From: Coriaria nepalensis | Lineage: Eukaryota; Streptophyta; Magnoliopsida; Cucurbitales; Coriariaceae | DNA length: 64,000 bases | Direction: 5' to 3' | Assembly: GCA_027186245.1 (NCBI GenBank) | Contig: CP114485.1 | Coordinates: forward strand, 6,510,001-6,574,000 | Part shown: one piece after another, positions 28,601 to 42,700 of the stretch | Numbering within the stretch: position 1 is the first letter of the stretch | Layout: each line of letters starts with the position of its first letter | Position numbers and translations under genes: made by a program | The notes under the pieces: generated by a model | Databases searched by the model: none | What the model saw: the letters and a program-made list of their open reading frames with translations, nothing else | What the model was told of the DNA's origin: nothing

Positions 28601-31050
28601 ATGAATAGGATTCTAACAAATTCCATCTTCGCACTTCGAACATGAATTTCAAGCACAACATTCAAATGATGATTGAGGAACATGTGTGCATTTGTTTCAC
28701 CTCAAAATCATGCCAATGAATCACCTCCAGCCAAGGAGTTATATGAATAGGATTCGAACAAATTCCATCTTCGCACTTCGAACATGAATTTCAAGCACAA
28801 CATTCAAATGATTATTGAGGAATGAATATGTGTGCAATTGTTTCACCTCAAAATCATGCCAATGAGTTATATGAATAGGATTCGAACAAATTCCATCTTC
28901 GCACGTCGAACATGAATATCATTCCCGACATGCTAATGATCTTTGAGAGACATGTGTGCATTTGTATCACCTCAAAATCATTCCAATCAGTCACCTCCAG
29001 CCTAGGAGTCATATGAATGGGATTCGAACAAATTCCATCTACGGACTTCGAACATGAATTTCAAGCACAACATGCTACTGATCTTTGAAGGATATGTGTG
29101 CATTTGTTTCACCTCAAAATCATGCCAATGAGTCACCTCCAGCCAAGGAGTTATATGAATAGGATTCGAACAAATTCCATCTTCGCACTTCGAACATGAA
29201 TTTCAAGCACAACATTCAAATGATTATTGAGGAACATGTGTGCATTTGTTTCACCTCAAAATCATGCCAATGAGTCACCTCCAGCCAAGGAGTTACATGA
29301 ATAGGATTCGAACAAATTCCATCTTCGCACTTCGAACATGAATTTGAAGGACAACATTCAAATGATTATTGAGGAATATGTGTGCAATTGTTTCACCTCA
29401 AAATCATGCCAATGAGTCACCTCCGGCCAAGGAGTTATATGAATAGGATTCGAACAAATTCCTTCTCCGCACTTCGAACATGAATTTCAGGCACAACATT
29501 CTAATGGTCTTTGAGGAATATGTGTGCATTTGTTTCTCCTCAAAATCATTCAAATCAGTCACCTCCAGCCTAGGAATCATATGAATGGGATTCAAACAAA
29601 TTCAATCTTCGCACCTCGAACATGAATTTAAGGCACAACATTCTAATGGTCTTTGAGGAATATGTGTGCATTTGTTTCACCTCAAAATCATGCCAATGAG
29701 TGACCTCCAGCCAAGGAGTCATATGAATGGGATTCGAACAAATTCCATCTACGGACTTCGAACATGAATTTCAAGCACAACATGCTACTGATTTTTGAAG
29801 GATATGTGTGCATTTGTTTCACCTCAAAATCATGCCAATGAGTAACCTCCAGCCAAGGAGTTATATGAATAGGATTCGAGCAAATTCCATCTTCGCACTT
29901 CGAACAGGAATTTCAAGCACAACATTCAAATGATTATTGAGGAATATGTGTGCATTTGTTTCATCTCAAAATCATGCCAATGAGTCACCTCCAGCCAAGG
30001 AGTTAGATGAATAGGATTCGAACAAATTCCATCTTCGCACTTCGAACATGAATTTCAAGCACAACATTCAAATGATTATTGAGCTGCTAATGATCTTTGA
30101 GAGACATGTGTGCATTTGTATCACCTCAAAATCATTCCAATCAGTCACCTCCAGCCTAGGAGTCATATGAATGGGATTCGAACAAATTCCATCTACGGAC
30201 TTCGAACATGAATTTCAAGCACAACATGCTACTGATCTTTGAAGGATATGTGTGCATTTGTTTCACCTCAAAATCATGCCAATGAGTCACCTCCAGCCAA
30301 GGAGTTATATGAATAGGATTCGAACAAATTCCATCTTCGCACTTCGAACATGAATTTCAAGCACAACATTCAAATGATTATTGAGGAACATGTGTGCATT
30401 TGTTTCACCTCAAAATCATGCCAATGAGTCACCTCCAGCCAAGGAGTTATGTGAATAGGATTCGAACAAATTCCATCTTCGCACTTCGAACATGAATTTG
30501 AAGGACAACATTCAAATGATTATTGAGGAATATGTGTGCAATTGTTTCACCTCAAAATCATGCCAATGAGTCACCTCCGGCCAAGGAGTTATATGAATAG
30601 GATTCGAACAAATTCCTTCTTCGCACTTCGAACATGAATTTCAGGCACAACATTCTAATGGTCTTTGAGGAATATGTGTGCATTTGTTTCTCCTCAAAAT
30701 CATGCCAATGAGTGACCTCCAGCAAAGGAGTCATATGAATGGGATTCAAACAAATTCCATCTACGGACTCCGAACATGAATTTCAAGCACAACATGCTAC
30801 TGATCTTTGAAGGATATGTGTGCATTTGTTTCACCTCAAAATCATGCCAATGAGTCACCTCCAGCCAAGGAGTTATATCAATAGGATTCGAACAAATTCC
30901 ATCTTCGCACTTGGAAATGAATTTCAAGCACAACATTCAAATGATTATTGAGGAACATGTGTGCATTTGTTTCACCTCAAAATCATGCCAATGAGTCACC
31001 TCCAGCCGAGGAGTTATATGAATAGGATTCGAACAAATTCCATCTTCGCA
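22650..31050 (+). repeat. 4.12/4.15 kb HOR (29 monomers), two nearly identical copies
   Basis: Copy A is about 22650-26770 and copy B about 26771-30918, followed by the start of a third register to about 31050. The offset is 4119 bp up to about 27930 and 4148 bp after it. The 29 bp difference is one local tandem duplication in copy B (27926-27954). Both copies share many odd features: GGAATGAATATG insertions (24669, 28817), an 18 bp deletion just downstream, a truncated d/a junction GAGCTGCTAATG (25935, 30083), and CACCTCCGGCC. Only scattered substitutions separate them. An older nested layer links 21600-22980 to 24000-25380 at 2398 bp. Confidence 0.9.
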
Positions 31051-33704
31051 CTTCGAACAGGAATTTCAAGCACAACATTCAAATGATTATTGAGGAATAT
31101 GTGTGCATTTGTTTCATCTCAAAATCATGCCAATGAGTCACCTCCAGCCAAGGAGTTAGATGAATAGGATTCGAACAAATTCCATCTTCGCACTTCGAAC
31201 ATGAATTTCAAGCACAACATTCAAATGATTATTGAGCAATATGTGTGCATTATTTTCTCCTCAAAATCGTGCCAATGAGTCACCTCCAGCCAAGGAATCA
31301 TATGAATGGGATTCGAACAAATTCCATCTTCGCACGTCGAACATGAATATCATGCCCGACACGCTAATGATCTTTGAGAGACATGTGTGCATTTGTATCA
31401 CCTCAAAATCATTCCAATCAGTCACCTCCAGCCTAGGAATCATATGAATGGGATTCGAACAAATTCCATCTTCGCACTTCGAACATGAATTTCAGGCACA
31501 ACATTCTAATAGTCTTTGAGGAATATGTGTGCATTTGTTTCACCTCAAAATCCTGCCAATGAGTGACCTCCAGCCAAGGAGTAATATGAATGGGATTCAA
31601 ACAAATTCGATCTACGGACTTCGAACATGAATTTCGAGCACAACATGCTACTGATCTTTGAAGGATATGTGTGCATTTGTTTCACCTCAAAATCATGCCA
31701 ATGAGTCACCTCCAGCCAAGGAGTTATATGAATAGGATTCGAACAAATTCCATCTTCGCACTTCGAACATGAATTTCAAGCACAACATTCAAATGATTAT
31801 TGAGGAACATGTGTGCATTTGTTTCACCTCAAAATCATGCCAATGAGTCACCTCCAGCCAAGGAGTTATATGAATAGGATTCGAACAAATTCCATCTTCG
31901 CACTTCGAACATGAATTTCAAGCACAACATTCAAATGATTATTGAGGAATATGTGTGCATTTGTTTCACCTCAAAATCGTGCCAATGAGTCACCTCCAGC
32001 CAAGGAGTTAGATGAATAGGATTCGAACAAATTCCATCTTCGCACTTCGAACATGAATTTGAAGGACAACATTCAAATGATTATTGAGGAATATGTGTGC
32101 AATTGTTTCACCTCAAAATCATGCCAATGAGTCACCTCCGGCCAAGGAGTTATATGAATAGGATTCGAACAAATTCCTTCTCCGCACTTCGAACATGAAT
32201 TTCAGGCACAACATTCTAATGGTCTTTGAGGAATATGTGTGCATTTGTTTCTCCTCAAAATCATTCAAATCAGTCACCTCCAGCCTAGGAATCATATGAA
32301 TGGGATTCAAACAAATTCAATCTTCGCACTTCGAACATGAATTTAAGGCACAACATTCTAATGGTCTTTGAGGAATATGTGTGCATTTGTTTCACCTCAA
32401 AATCATGCCAATGAGTGACCTCCAGCCAAGGAGTCATATGAATGGGATTCGAACAAATTCCATCTACGGACTTCGAACATGAATTTCAAGCACAACATGC
32501 TACTGATCTTTGAAGGATATGTGTGCATTTGTTTCACCTCAAAATCATGCCAATGAGTAACCTCCAGCCGAGGAGTTATATGAATAGGATTCGAACAAAT
32601 TCCATCTTCGCACTTCGAACATGAATTTCAAGCACAACATTCAAATGATTATTGAGGAACATGTGTGCATTTGTTTCACCTCAAAATCATGCCAATGAGT
32701 CACCTCCAGCCAAGGAGTTATATGAATAGGATTCGAACAAATTCCATCTTCGCACTTCGAACATGAATTTCAAGCACAACATTCAAATGATTATTTAGGA
32801 ATATGTGTGCATTTGTTTCACCTCAAAATCGTGCCAATGAGTCACCTCCAGCCAAGGAGTTATATCAATAGGATTCGAACAGATTCCATCTTCGCACTTC
32901 GAACATGAATTTCAAGCACATCATTCAAATGATTATTGAGGAATATGTGTGCATTTGTTTCACCTCAAAATCATGCCAATGAGTCACCTCCAGCCAAGGA
33001 GTTAGATGAATAGAATTCGAACAAATTCCATCTTCGCACTTCGAACATGAATTTCAAGCACAACATTCAAATGATTATTGAGGAATATGTGTGCATTTGT
33101 TTCACCTCAAAATCGTGCCTATGAGTCACCTCCAGCCAAGGAATCATATGAATGGGATTCGAACAAATTCCATTTTCGCACGTCGAACATGAATATCATT
33201 CCCGACATGCTAATGATCTTTGAGAGACATGTGTGCATTTGTATCACCTCAAAATCATTCCAATCAGTCACCTCCAGCCTAGGAGTCATATGAATAGGAT
33301 TCGAACAAATTCCATCTTCGCACGTCGAACATGAATATCATGCCCGACATGCTAATGATCCTTGAGAGACATGTGTGCATTTGTATCACCTCAAAATCAT
33401 TCCAATCAGTCACCTCCAGCCTAGGAATCATATGAATGGGATTCGAACAAATTCCATCTTCGCACTTCGAATATGAATTTCAGGCACAACATTCTAATGG
33501 TCTTTGAGGAATATGTGTGCATTTGTTTCACCTCAAAATCATGCCAATGAGTGACCTCCAGCCAAGGAGTCATATGAATGGGATTCAAACAAATTCCATC
33601 CACGGACTCCGAACATGAATTTCAAGCACAACATGCTACTGATCTTTGAGAGACATGTGTGCATTTGTATCACCTCAAAATCATTCAAATCAGTCACCTC
33701 TAGC

Positions 33705-35512
33705 CTAGGAATCATATGAATGGGATTCGAACAAATTCCATCTTCGCACTTCGAACATGAATTTCAGGCACAACATTCTAATGGTCTTTGAGGAATATGT
33801 GTGCATTTGTTTTACCTCAAACTCATGCCAATGAGTCACCTCAAGCCAAGGAGTTATATGAATAGGATTCGAACAGATTCCATCTTTGCACTTCACACAT
33901 GAATTTCAAGCACAACATTCAAATGATTATTGAGGAATATGTGTGCATTTGTTTCACCTCAAAATCATGCCAATGAGTCACCTCCAGCCAAGGAGTTATA
34001 TGAATAGGATTCGAACAGATTCTATCTTCGCACTTCGAACATGAATTTGAAGCACAACATTCAAATGATTATTGAGGAATATGTGTGCATTTGTTTCACC
34101 TCAAAATCATGCCAATGAGTCACCTCCAGCCAAGGAGTTATATGAATAGGATTCGAACAGATTCTATCTTCGCACTTCGAACATGAATTTGAAGCACAAC
34201 ATTCAAATGATTATTGAGGAATATGTCTGCATTTGTTTCACCTCCAAATCATGCCAATGAGTCACCTCCAGCCAAGGAGTTAGATGAATAGGATTCGAAC
34301 AAATTCCATCTTCGCACTTCGAACATGAATTTCAAGCACAACATTCAAATGATTATTGAGGAATATGTGTGCATTTGTTTCACCTCAAAATCGTGCCAAT
34401 GAGTCACCTCCAGCCAAGGAATCATATGAATGGGATTCGAACAAATTCCATCTTCGCACGTCGAACATGAATATCATGCCTGACATGGTAATGATCTTGG
34501 AGAGACATGTGTGCATTTGTATCACCTCAAATTCATTCCAATCAGTCACCTCCAGCCTAGGAATCATATGAATGGGATTCGAACAAATTCCATCTTCGCA
34601 CTTCGAACATGAATTTCAGGCACAACATTCTAATGGTCTTTGAGGAATATGTGTGCATTTGTTTTACCTCAAACTCATGCCAATGAGTCACCTCAAGCCA
34701 AGGAGTTATATGAATAGGATTCGAACAGATTCCATCTTTGCACTTCACACATGAATTTCAAGCACAACATTCAAATGATTATTGAGGAATATGTGTGCAT
34801 TTGTTTCACCTCAAAATCATGCCAATGAGTCACCTCCAGCCAAGGAGTTATATGAATAGGATTCGAACAGATTCTATCTTCGCACTTCGAACATGAATTT
34901 GAAGCACAACATTCAAATGATTATTGAGGAATATGTGTGCATTTGTTTCACCTCAAAATCATGCCAATGAGTCACCTCCAGCCAAGGAGTTATATGAATA
35001 GGATTCGAACAGATTCTATCTTCGCACTTCGAACATGAATTTGAAGCACAACATTCAAATGATTATTGAGGAATATGTCTGCATTTGTTTCACCTCCAAA
35101 TCATGCCAATGAGTCACCTCCAGCCAAGGAGTTAGATGAATAGGATTCGAACAAATTCCATCTTCGCACTTCGAACATGAATTTCAAGCACAACATTCAA
35201 ATGATTATTGAGGAATATGTGTGCATTTGTTTCACATCAAAATCGTGCCAATGAGTCTCCTCCAGCCAAGGAATCATATGAATGGGATTCGAACAAATTC
35301 CATCTTCGCACGTCGAACATGAATATCATGCCTGACATGGTAATGATCTTGGAGAGACATGTGTGCATTTGTATCACCTCAAATTCATTCCAATCAGTCA
35401 CCTCCAGCCTAGGAATCATATGAATGGGATTCGAACAAATTCCATCTTCGCACTTCGAACATGAATTTCAGGCACAACATTCTAATGGTCTTTGAGGAAT
35501 ATGTGTGCATTT
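33705..35512 (+). repeat. 852 bp HOR (6 monomers), about 2.1 copies
   Basis: The block repeats with an exact 852 bp period (6x142). Markers are CTTCACACATGAATTTC, ACAGATTCTATCTTCGC, TTTGAAGCACAAC, AATATGTCTGCATTTG, CACCTCCAAATC and CCTGACATGGTAATG. The terminal part (CCTCTAGCC to CTTCACACATG) appears once more at about 36110-36370, 1562 bp (11 monomers) beyond its second occurrence. Copies differ by a few bases. Confidence 0.85.
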
Positions 35513-36759
35513 GTTTCACCTCAAAATCATGCCAATGAGTGACCTCCAGCCAAGGACTCATATGAATGGGATTCGAACAACTAACATCTACGGACTTCGG
35601 ACATGAATTTCAAGCACAACATTCAAATGATTATTGAGGAATATGTGTGCATTTGTTTCACCTCAAAATCGTGCCGAAGAGTCATCTCCAGCCAAGGAAT
35701 CATATGAATGGGATTCGAACAAATTCCATCTTCGCACGTCGAACATGAATATCATGCCCGACCTGCTAATGATCTTTGAGAGACATGTGTGCATTTGTAT
35801 CACCTCAAAATCATTCCAATCAGTCACCTCCAGCCTAGGAATCATATGAATGGGATTCGAACAAATTCCATCTTCGCACTTTGAACATGAATTTCAAGCA
35901 CAACATTCAAATGATTATTGAGGAATATGTGTGCATTTGTTTCACCTCAAAATCGTGCCAATGAGTCACCTCCAGCCAAGGAATCATATGAATGGGATTC
36001 GAACAAATTCCATCTTCGCACGTCGAACATGAATATCATGGCCGGCATGCTAATGATCTTGGAGAGACATGTGTGCATTTGTATCACCTCAAAATCATTC
36101 AAATCAGTCACCTCTAGCCTAGGAATCATATGAATGGGATTTGAACAAATTCCATCTTCGCACTTCGAACATGAATTTCAGGCACAACATTCTAATGGTC
36201 TTTGAGGAATATGTGTGCATTTGTTTTACCTCAAACTCATGCCAATGAGTCACCTCAAGCCAAGGAGTTATATGAATAGGATTCGAACAGATTCCATCTT
36301 TGCACTTCACACATGAATTTCAAGCACAACATTCAAATGATTATTGAGGAATATGTGTGCATTTGTTTCACCTCAAAATCGTGCCAATGAGTCACCTCCA
36401 GCCAAGGAATCGTATGAATGGGATTCGAACAAATTCATCTTCGCACGTCGAACATGAATATCATTCCCGACATGCTAATGATCTTTGAGAGACATGTGTG
36501 CATTTGTATCACCTCAAAATTATTCCAATCAGTCACCTCTAGCTTAGGAATCATATGAATGGGATTCGAACAAATTCCATCTTCGCACTTCGAACATGAA
36601 TTTCAGGCACAACGTTCTAATGGTCTTTGAGGAATATGTGTGCATTTGTTTCACCTCAAAATCATGCCAATGAGTGACCTCCAGGCAAGGAGTCATATGA
36701 ATAGGATTCGATCAAATTCCATCTACGGACTTCGAACATGAATTTCAAGCACAACATGC

Positions 36760-39700
36760 TACTGATCTTTGAAGGATATGTGTGCATTTGTTTCACCTCA
36801 AAATCATGACAATGAGTCACCTCCAGCCAAGACATCATATGAATGGGATTCGAACAAATTCCATCTTTGCACTTCGAACATGAACTTCAAGCACAACATT
36901 TTAATGATCATTGAGGAATATGTGTGCATTTGTTGCACCTCAAAATCATGTCAATGAGTCACCTCCAGCAAAGAAATCATATGAATGGGATTCGAACAAA
37001 TTCCATCTTCGCACTTCGAACATGAATTTCACGCACAACATGCTAATGATCTTTGAGGGATATGTGTGAATTTGTTTCACCTAAAAATCATGCCAATGTG
37101 TCACCTCCAGCCAATGAATCATATGAATGGGATTCGAACAAATTCCATCTTCGGACTTCGAACATGAATTTCAAGCACAACATGCTAATGATCGTTGAGG
37201 AATATGTGTGCATTTTTTTCACCTCAAAATCATGCCAATGAGTCGCCTCTAGCCAATGAATCATTTCAATTGGATTCGAACAAATTCCATCTTCGAACTT
37301 CGAACATGAATTTCATGCACAACCATGCTACTGATCGTTGAGGAATATGTGTGCATTTGTTTCACCTCAAAATCATGCCAATGAGTCCCCTCCAGCCAAG
37401 GAGTCTTATGAATGGGATTCGAACAAATTCCATCTTCGCACTTCGAAAATGAATTTCATGCACAACATGCTAATGATCATTGAGGAATATGTGTGCATTT
37501 TTTTCACCTCAAAATCTTGCCAATGAGTCACCTCCAGCCAAGACATCATATGAATGGGATTCGAACAAATTCCATCTTCGCACTTCGAACATGAACTTCA
37601 AGCACAACATTTTAATGATCATTGAGGAATATGTGTGCATTTGTTGCACCTCAAAATTATGTCAATGAGTCACCTCCAGCAAAGAAATCATATGAATGGG
37701 ATTCGAACAAATTCTATCTTCGCACTTCGAACAAGAATTTCATGCACAACATGCTAATGATCTTTGAGGAATATGTTTGCATTTGTTTCACCTCAAAATA
37801 ATGCCAATGAGTCGGCTCCAGCCAAGGAATCATATTAATGGGATTCGAACAAATTCAATCTTCGCACTTCGAAAATGATTTCATGCACAACAAGCTAATG
37901 ATTCTTGAGGGACATGTGTGCATTTGTTTCACGACCAAATCATGCCAATAGTCACCTCAGGGCAAGGAATCAAATGAATGGGATTCGAAAAAATTCCATC
38001 TTCGCACTTCGAACATGAATTTCATGTGCAACATGCTAATGATCTTTGAGGGATATGTGTGTATTTGTTTCACCTCAAAATCATACCAATAAGGTACGTT
38101 CAGGCACGAAATCATTTGAATGAGATTCGAAGAAATTCCATCTTCGCACTTCAAACATTAGTTTCATGCACAACATGCTAATGATCTTTGAGGGATATGT
38201 GTGCATTTGTTTCACCTCAAAATCATGGCAATGAATCACCTCCAGCCAAGGAATCATATGAATGGGATTCGAATAAATTCCATCTTCGCACTTCGAACAT
38301 GAATTTAAAGCACAACATTCAAATGATTCTTGAGGGATAGGTGTGCATTTGTTTCGCCTCAAAATCATGCCAATGAGTCAGCTCCAGCCAAGCAATCATA
38401 TAAATGGCATTCGAACAAATTCGAACAAATTCCATCTTCGCACTTCGAACATGAATTTCATACACAACATGATAATGATTCCTGAGGGATATGTGTGCAT
38501 TTGTTTGACCTCAAAATCATGCAAATGAGTCAGCTCAAGCCAAGGAATCATATGAATGGCATTCGAACAAATTCCATCTTCGCACTTCGAACATGAATTT
38601 CATGCACAACATGCTAATGATTCTTGAGGGATATGTGTGCATTTTTTTCACCTCAAAATCTTGCCAATGAGTCACCTCCAGCCAAGACATCATATGAATG
38701 GGATTCGAACAAATTCCATCTTCGCACTTCGAACATGAACTTCAAGCACAACATTTTAATGATCATTGAGGAATATGTGTGCATTTGTTGCACCTCAAAA
38801 TTATGTCAATGAGTCACCTCCAGCAAAGAAATCATATGAATGGGATTCGAACAAATTCTATCTTCGCACTTCGAACAAGAATTTCATGCACAACATGCTA
38901 ATGATCTTTGAGGAATATGTGTGCATTTATTTCACCTCAAAATAATGCCAATGAGTCGGCTCCAGCCAAGGAATCATATTAATGGGATTCGAACAAATTC
39001 AATCTTCGCACTTCGAAAATGATTTCATGCACAACAAGCTAATGATTCTTGAGGGACATGTGTGCATTTGTTTCACGACCAAATCATGCCAATAGTCACC
39101 TCAGGGCAAGGAATCAAATGAATGGGATTCGAAAAAATTCCATCTTCGCACTTCGAACATGAATTTCATGTGCAACATGCTAATGATCTTTGAGGGATAT
39201 GTGTGCATTTGTTTCACCTCAAAATCATACCAATAAGGTACGTTCAGGCACGAAATCATTTGAATGAGATTCGAAGAAATTCCATCTTCGCACTTCAAAC
39301 ATTAGTTTCATGCACAACATGCTAATGATCTTTGAGGGATATGTGTGCATTTGTTTCACCTCAAAATCATGGCAATGAATCACCTCCAGCCAAGGAATCA
39401 TATGAATGGGATTCGAATAAATTCCATCTTCGCACTTCGAACATGAATTTAAAGCACAACATTCAAATGATTCTTGAGGGATAGGTGTGCATTTGTTTCG
39501 CCTCAAAATCATGCCAATGAGTCAGCTCCAGCCAAGCAATCATATAAATGGCATTCGAACAAATTCTATCTTCGCACTTCGAACATGAATTTCATACACA
39601 ACATGATAATGATTCCTGAGGGATATGTGTGCATTTGTTTGACCTCAAAATCATGCAAATGAGTCAGCTCAAGCCAAGGAATCATATGAATGGCATTCGA

Positions 39701-42700
39701 ACAAATTCCATCTTCGCACTTCGAACATGAATTTCATGCACAACATGCTAATGATTCTTGAGGGATATGTGTGCATTTTTTTCACCTCAAAATCTTGCCA
39801 ATGAGTCACCTCCAGCCAAGACATCATATGAATGGGATTCGAACAAATTCCATCTTCGCACTTCGAACATGAACTTCAAGCACAACATTTTAATGATCAT
39901 TGAGGAATATGTGTGCATTTGTTGCACCTCAAAATTATGTCAATGAGTCACCTCCAGCAAAGAAATCATATGAATGGGATTCGAACAAATTCTATCTTCG
40001 CACTTCGAACAAGAATTTCATGCACAACATGCTAATGATCTTTGAGGAATATGTGTGCATTTGTTTCACCTCAAAATAATGCCAATGAGTCGGCTCTAGC
40101 CAAGGAATCATATGAATGGGATTCAAACAAATTCCATCTTCGCACTTCGAACACGAGTTTCATGCACAACAAGCTAATGATTCTTGAGGGACATGTGTGC
40201 ATTTGTTTGACGACAAAATCATGCCAATAGTCACCTGCAGCCAAGGAATCATATGAATGGGATTCGAACAAATTCAATCTTCGCACTTTGAACATGAATT
40301 TCATGCACAACATGCTAATGATCATTGAGTGACATGTGTGCATTTGTTTCACGAAAAAATCATGCCAATAGTCGCCTACAGCCAAAGAATCAAATGAATG
40401 GGATTCGAACAAATTCCATCTTCGCACTTCGAACATGAATTTCATGCACAACATGCTAATGATATTTGAGGGATATGTGTGCATTTACTTCATCTCAAAA
40501 TCATGCCAATGAGTCACCTCCAGCCAAGGAGTTATATGAATAGGATTCGAACAAATTCCATCTTCGCACTTCGAACATGAATTTCAAGCACAACATTCAA
40601 TTGATTATTGAGGAATGAATATGAGTGCATTTGTTTCACCTCCTTATCATACCAATGAGTCAACTCCAGCCAAGGAATCATATGAATGGGATTCGAACAA
40701 ATTCCATATTCGCACTTCGAACATGAGTTTCATGTACAACCAGCTAATAATTCTTGATGGACATGTGTTCATTTGTTTTACAACAAAATCATACCAATAG
40801 TCACCTGCAGTGAAGGAATCATATGAATGGGATTCGAACAAATTCCATCTTCGCACTTAGAACATGAATTTCATTCACAACATGCTAATGATCTTTGAGG
40901 GATATGTGTTCATTTGTTTCACCTCAAAATCCTGCCAATGAGTCAGCTCCAGCCAAGGAATCATATGAATGGCATTCGAACAAATTCCGTCTTCGCACTT
41001 CGAACATGAATTTCATGCACATGTTAATGATTCTTGATGGATATGTGTGCATTTCTTTCACTTCAAAATCATGCAAATAAGTTACCTTCAGCCACGAAAT
41101 CATTTGAATGGGATTAGAACAAATTGCATCTTCGCACTTCGAAAATGAATTTCATGCACAATAAGCTAATGATTCTTGAGGGACATGTGTGCATTTGTTT
41201 CATGACCAAATCATGCCAATACTCACCTCCAGCCAAGGAATCAAATGAATGGGATACGAACAAATTCCATCTTCGCACTTCGAACATGAATTTCATCCAC
41301 AACATGCTAATGATCTTTGAGGGATATGTGTGCATTTGTTTCACCTCAAAATCCTTCCAATGAGTCACCTCTAGCCAAAGAATCATATGAATGCGATTCG
41401 AACAAATTCCATATTTGCACTTCGAACATGAATTTTATGCACTACATGCTAATGATTCTTGAGGGATATGTGTGCATTTGTTTCACCTCAAAATCATGCC
41501 AATGAGTCAGCTCCAGCCAAGGAATTATATGAATGAGATTTGAACAAATTCCATATTCGCACTTCGAATATGAATTTCATGCACAACATGCTAATGATTC
41601 TTGAGTGATATGTGTGCATTTGTTTCACCTCAACATTTCGCCAATGAGTCACCTTTAGCCACAAAATCATTTGAACGGGATTCAGACAAATTCCATCTTC
41701 GCACTTCGAATATGAATTTCATGCACAACATGCTAATGATCTTTGAGGGATATTTGTGCATTTGTTTCACCTCAAAATCATGCCAATGAATCACCTCCAG
41801 CCAATGAATCATATAAATGGCATTCGAACAAATTCCATCTTCGCACTTCGAACATGAATTTCACGCACAACATGCTAATGATCTTTGAGGGATATGTGTG
41901 CATTTGTTTCACCTCAAAATCATGCCAATTAGTCACCTCCAGCCAATGAATCATATGAATGGGATTGAAATAATTCCATCTTCGAACTTCGAACATGACT
42001 TTCATGCACAATATGCTAATGATCGTTGAGGAATATGTGTGCATTTGTTTCACCTCAAAATCATGCCAATGAGTCACCTCAAGCCAATGAGTCTTATGAA
42101 TAGGATTCAAACAAATTCCATCTTCGTACTTCAAACATGAATTTCATGCACAACATGCTAATGATCGTTAAGGGATATGTGTGTATTTGTTTCACCTTAA
42201 AGTCATGGCAATGATTCACCTCCAGCCAAGGAGTCTTATGAATGGGATTCGAATAAATTCCATCTTCGTACTTCGAACATTAATTTCAAGCAGAACATTC
42301 TAATGATCATTGAAGAATATGTGTGCATTTGTTTCACCTTAAAATCATGCCAACGAGTCAGCTCCGGCCAAGGTATCATTAGAATGGGATTCGAACAAAT
42401 TCAGTTTTCGCACTTCGAACATGAATTTCACGCCCAACATGCTAATGATCTTTCAGGGATATGTGTGCATTTGTTTCACCTCAAAATCATGCCAACGAGT
42501 TAGCTCCGGCCAAGGTATCATTAGAATGGGATTCGAACAAATTCAGTCTTCGCACTTCGAACATGAATTTCACGCCCAACATGCTAATGATCTTTCAGGG
42601 ATATGTGTGCATTTGTTTCACCTCAAAATCGTGCCAAGGAGTCACCTCCAGCCAATGAATCATATGAATGGGATTCGAACAAATTCCATCTTCGAACTTC

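Larger units (their letters stand above)
1..36760 (+). repeat. Satellite zone 1: four monomer types in complex HORs
   Basis: Four recurring monomer types can be told apart. Type a has CACGTCGAACATGAATATC, CCCGACATG and GAGAGACATG, then GTATCACC and ATTCCAATCAG. Type b has CAGGCACAACATTCTAATGG. Type c has CAAGCACAACATGCTACTG and GAAGGATATG. Type d has CACAACATTCAAATGATTAT. They tend to follow the cycle c, d (one or more), a, b, c. A simple a-b-c trimer repeats at 426 bp around 1850-2700. Zone 1 ends where GAGGGATATG-type monomers with CATGCACAACATGC take over, near 36760. Type assignments are by eye. Confidence 0.85.

Noticed and set aside
40071..40484. Longest open frame in the satellite (137 codons, minus strand)
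   Set aside because: It is produced by one-base losses in three adjacent monomers (CCAATAGTCACC type) that keep the frame open by chance. The peptide is three imperfect translations of the same monomer.
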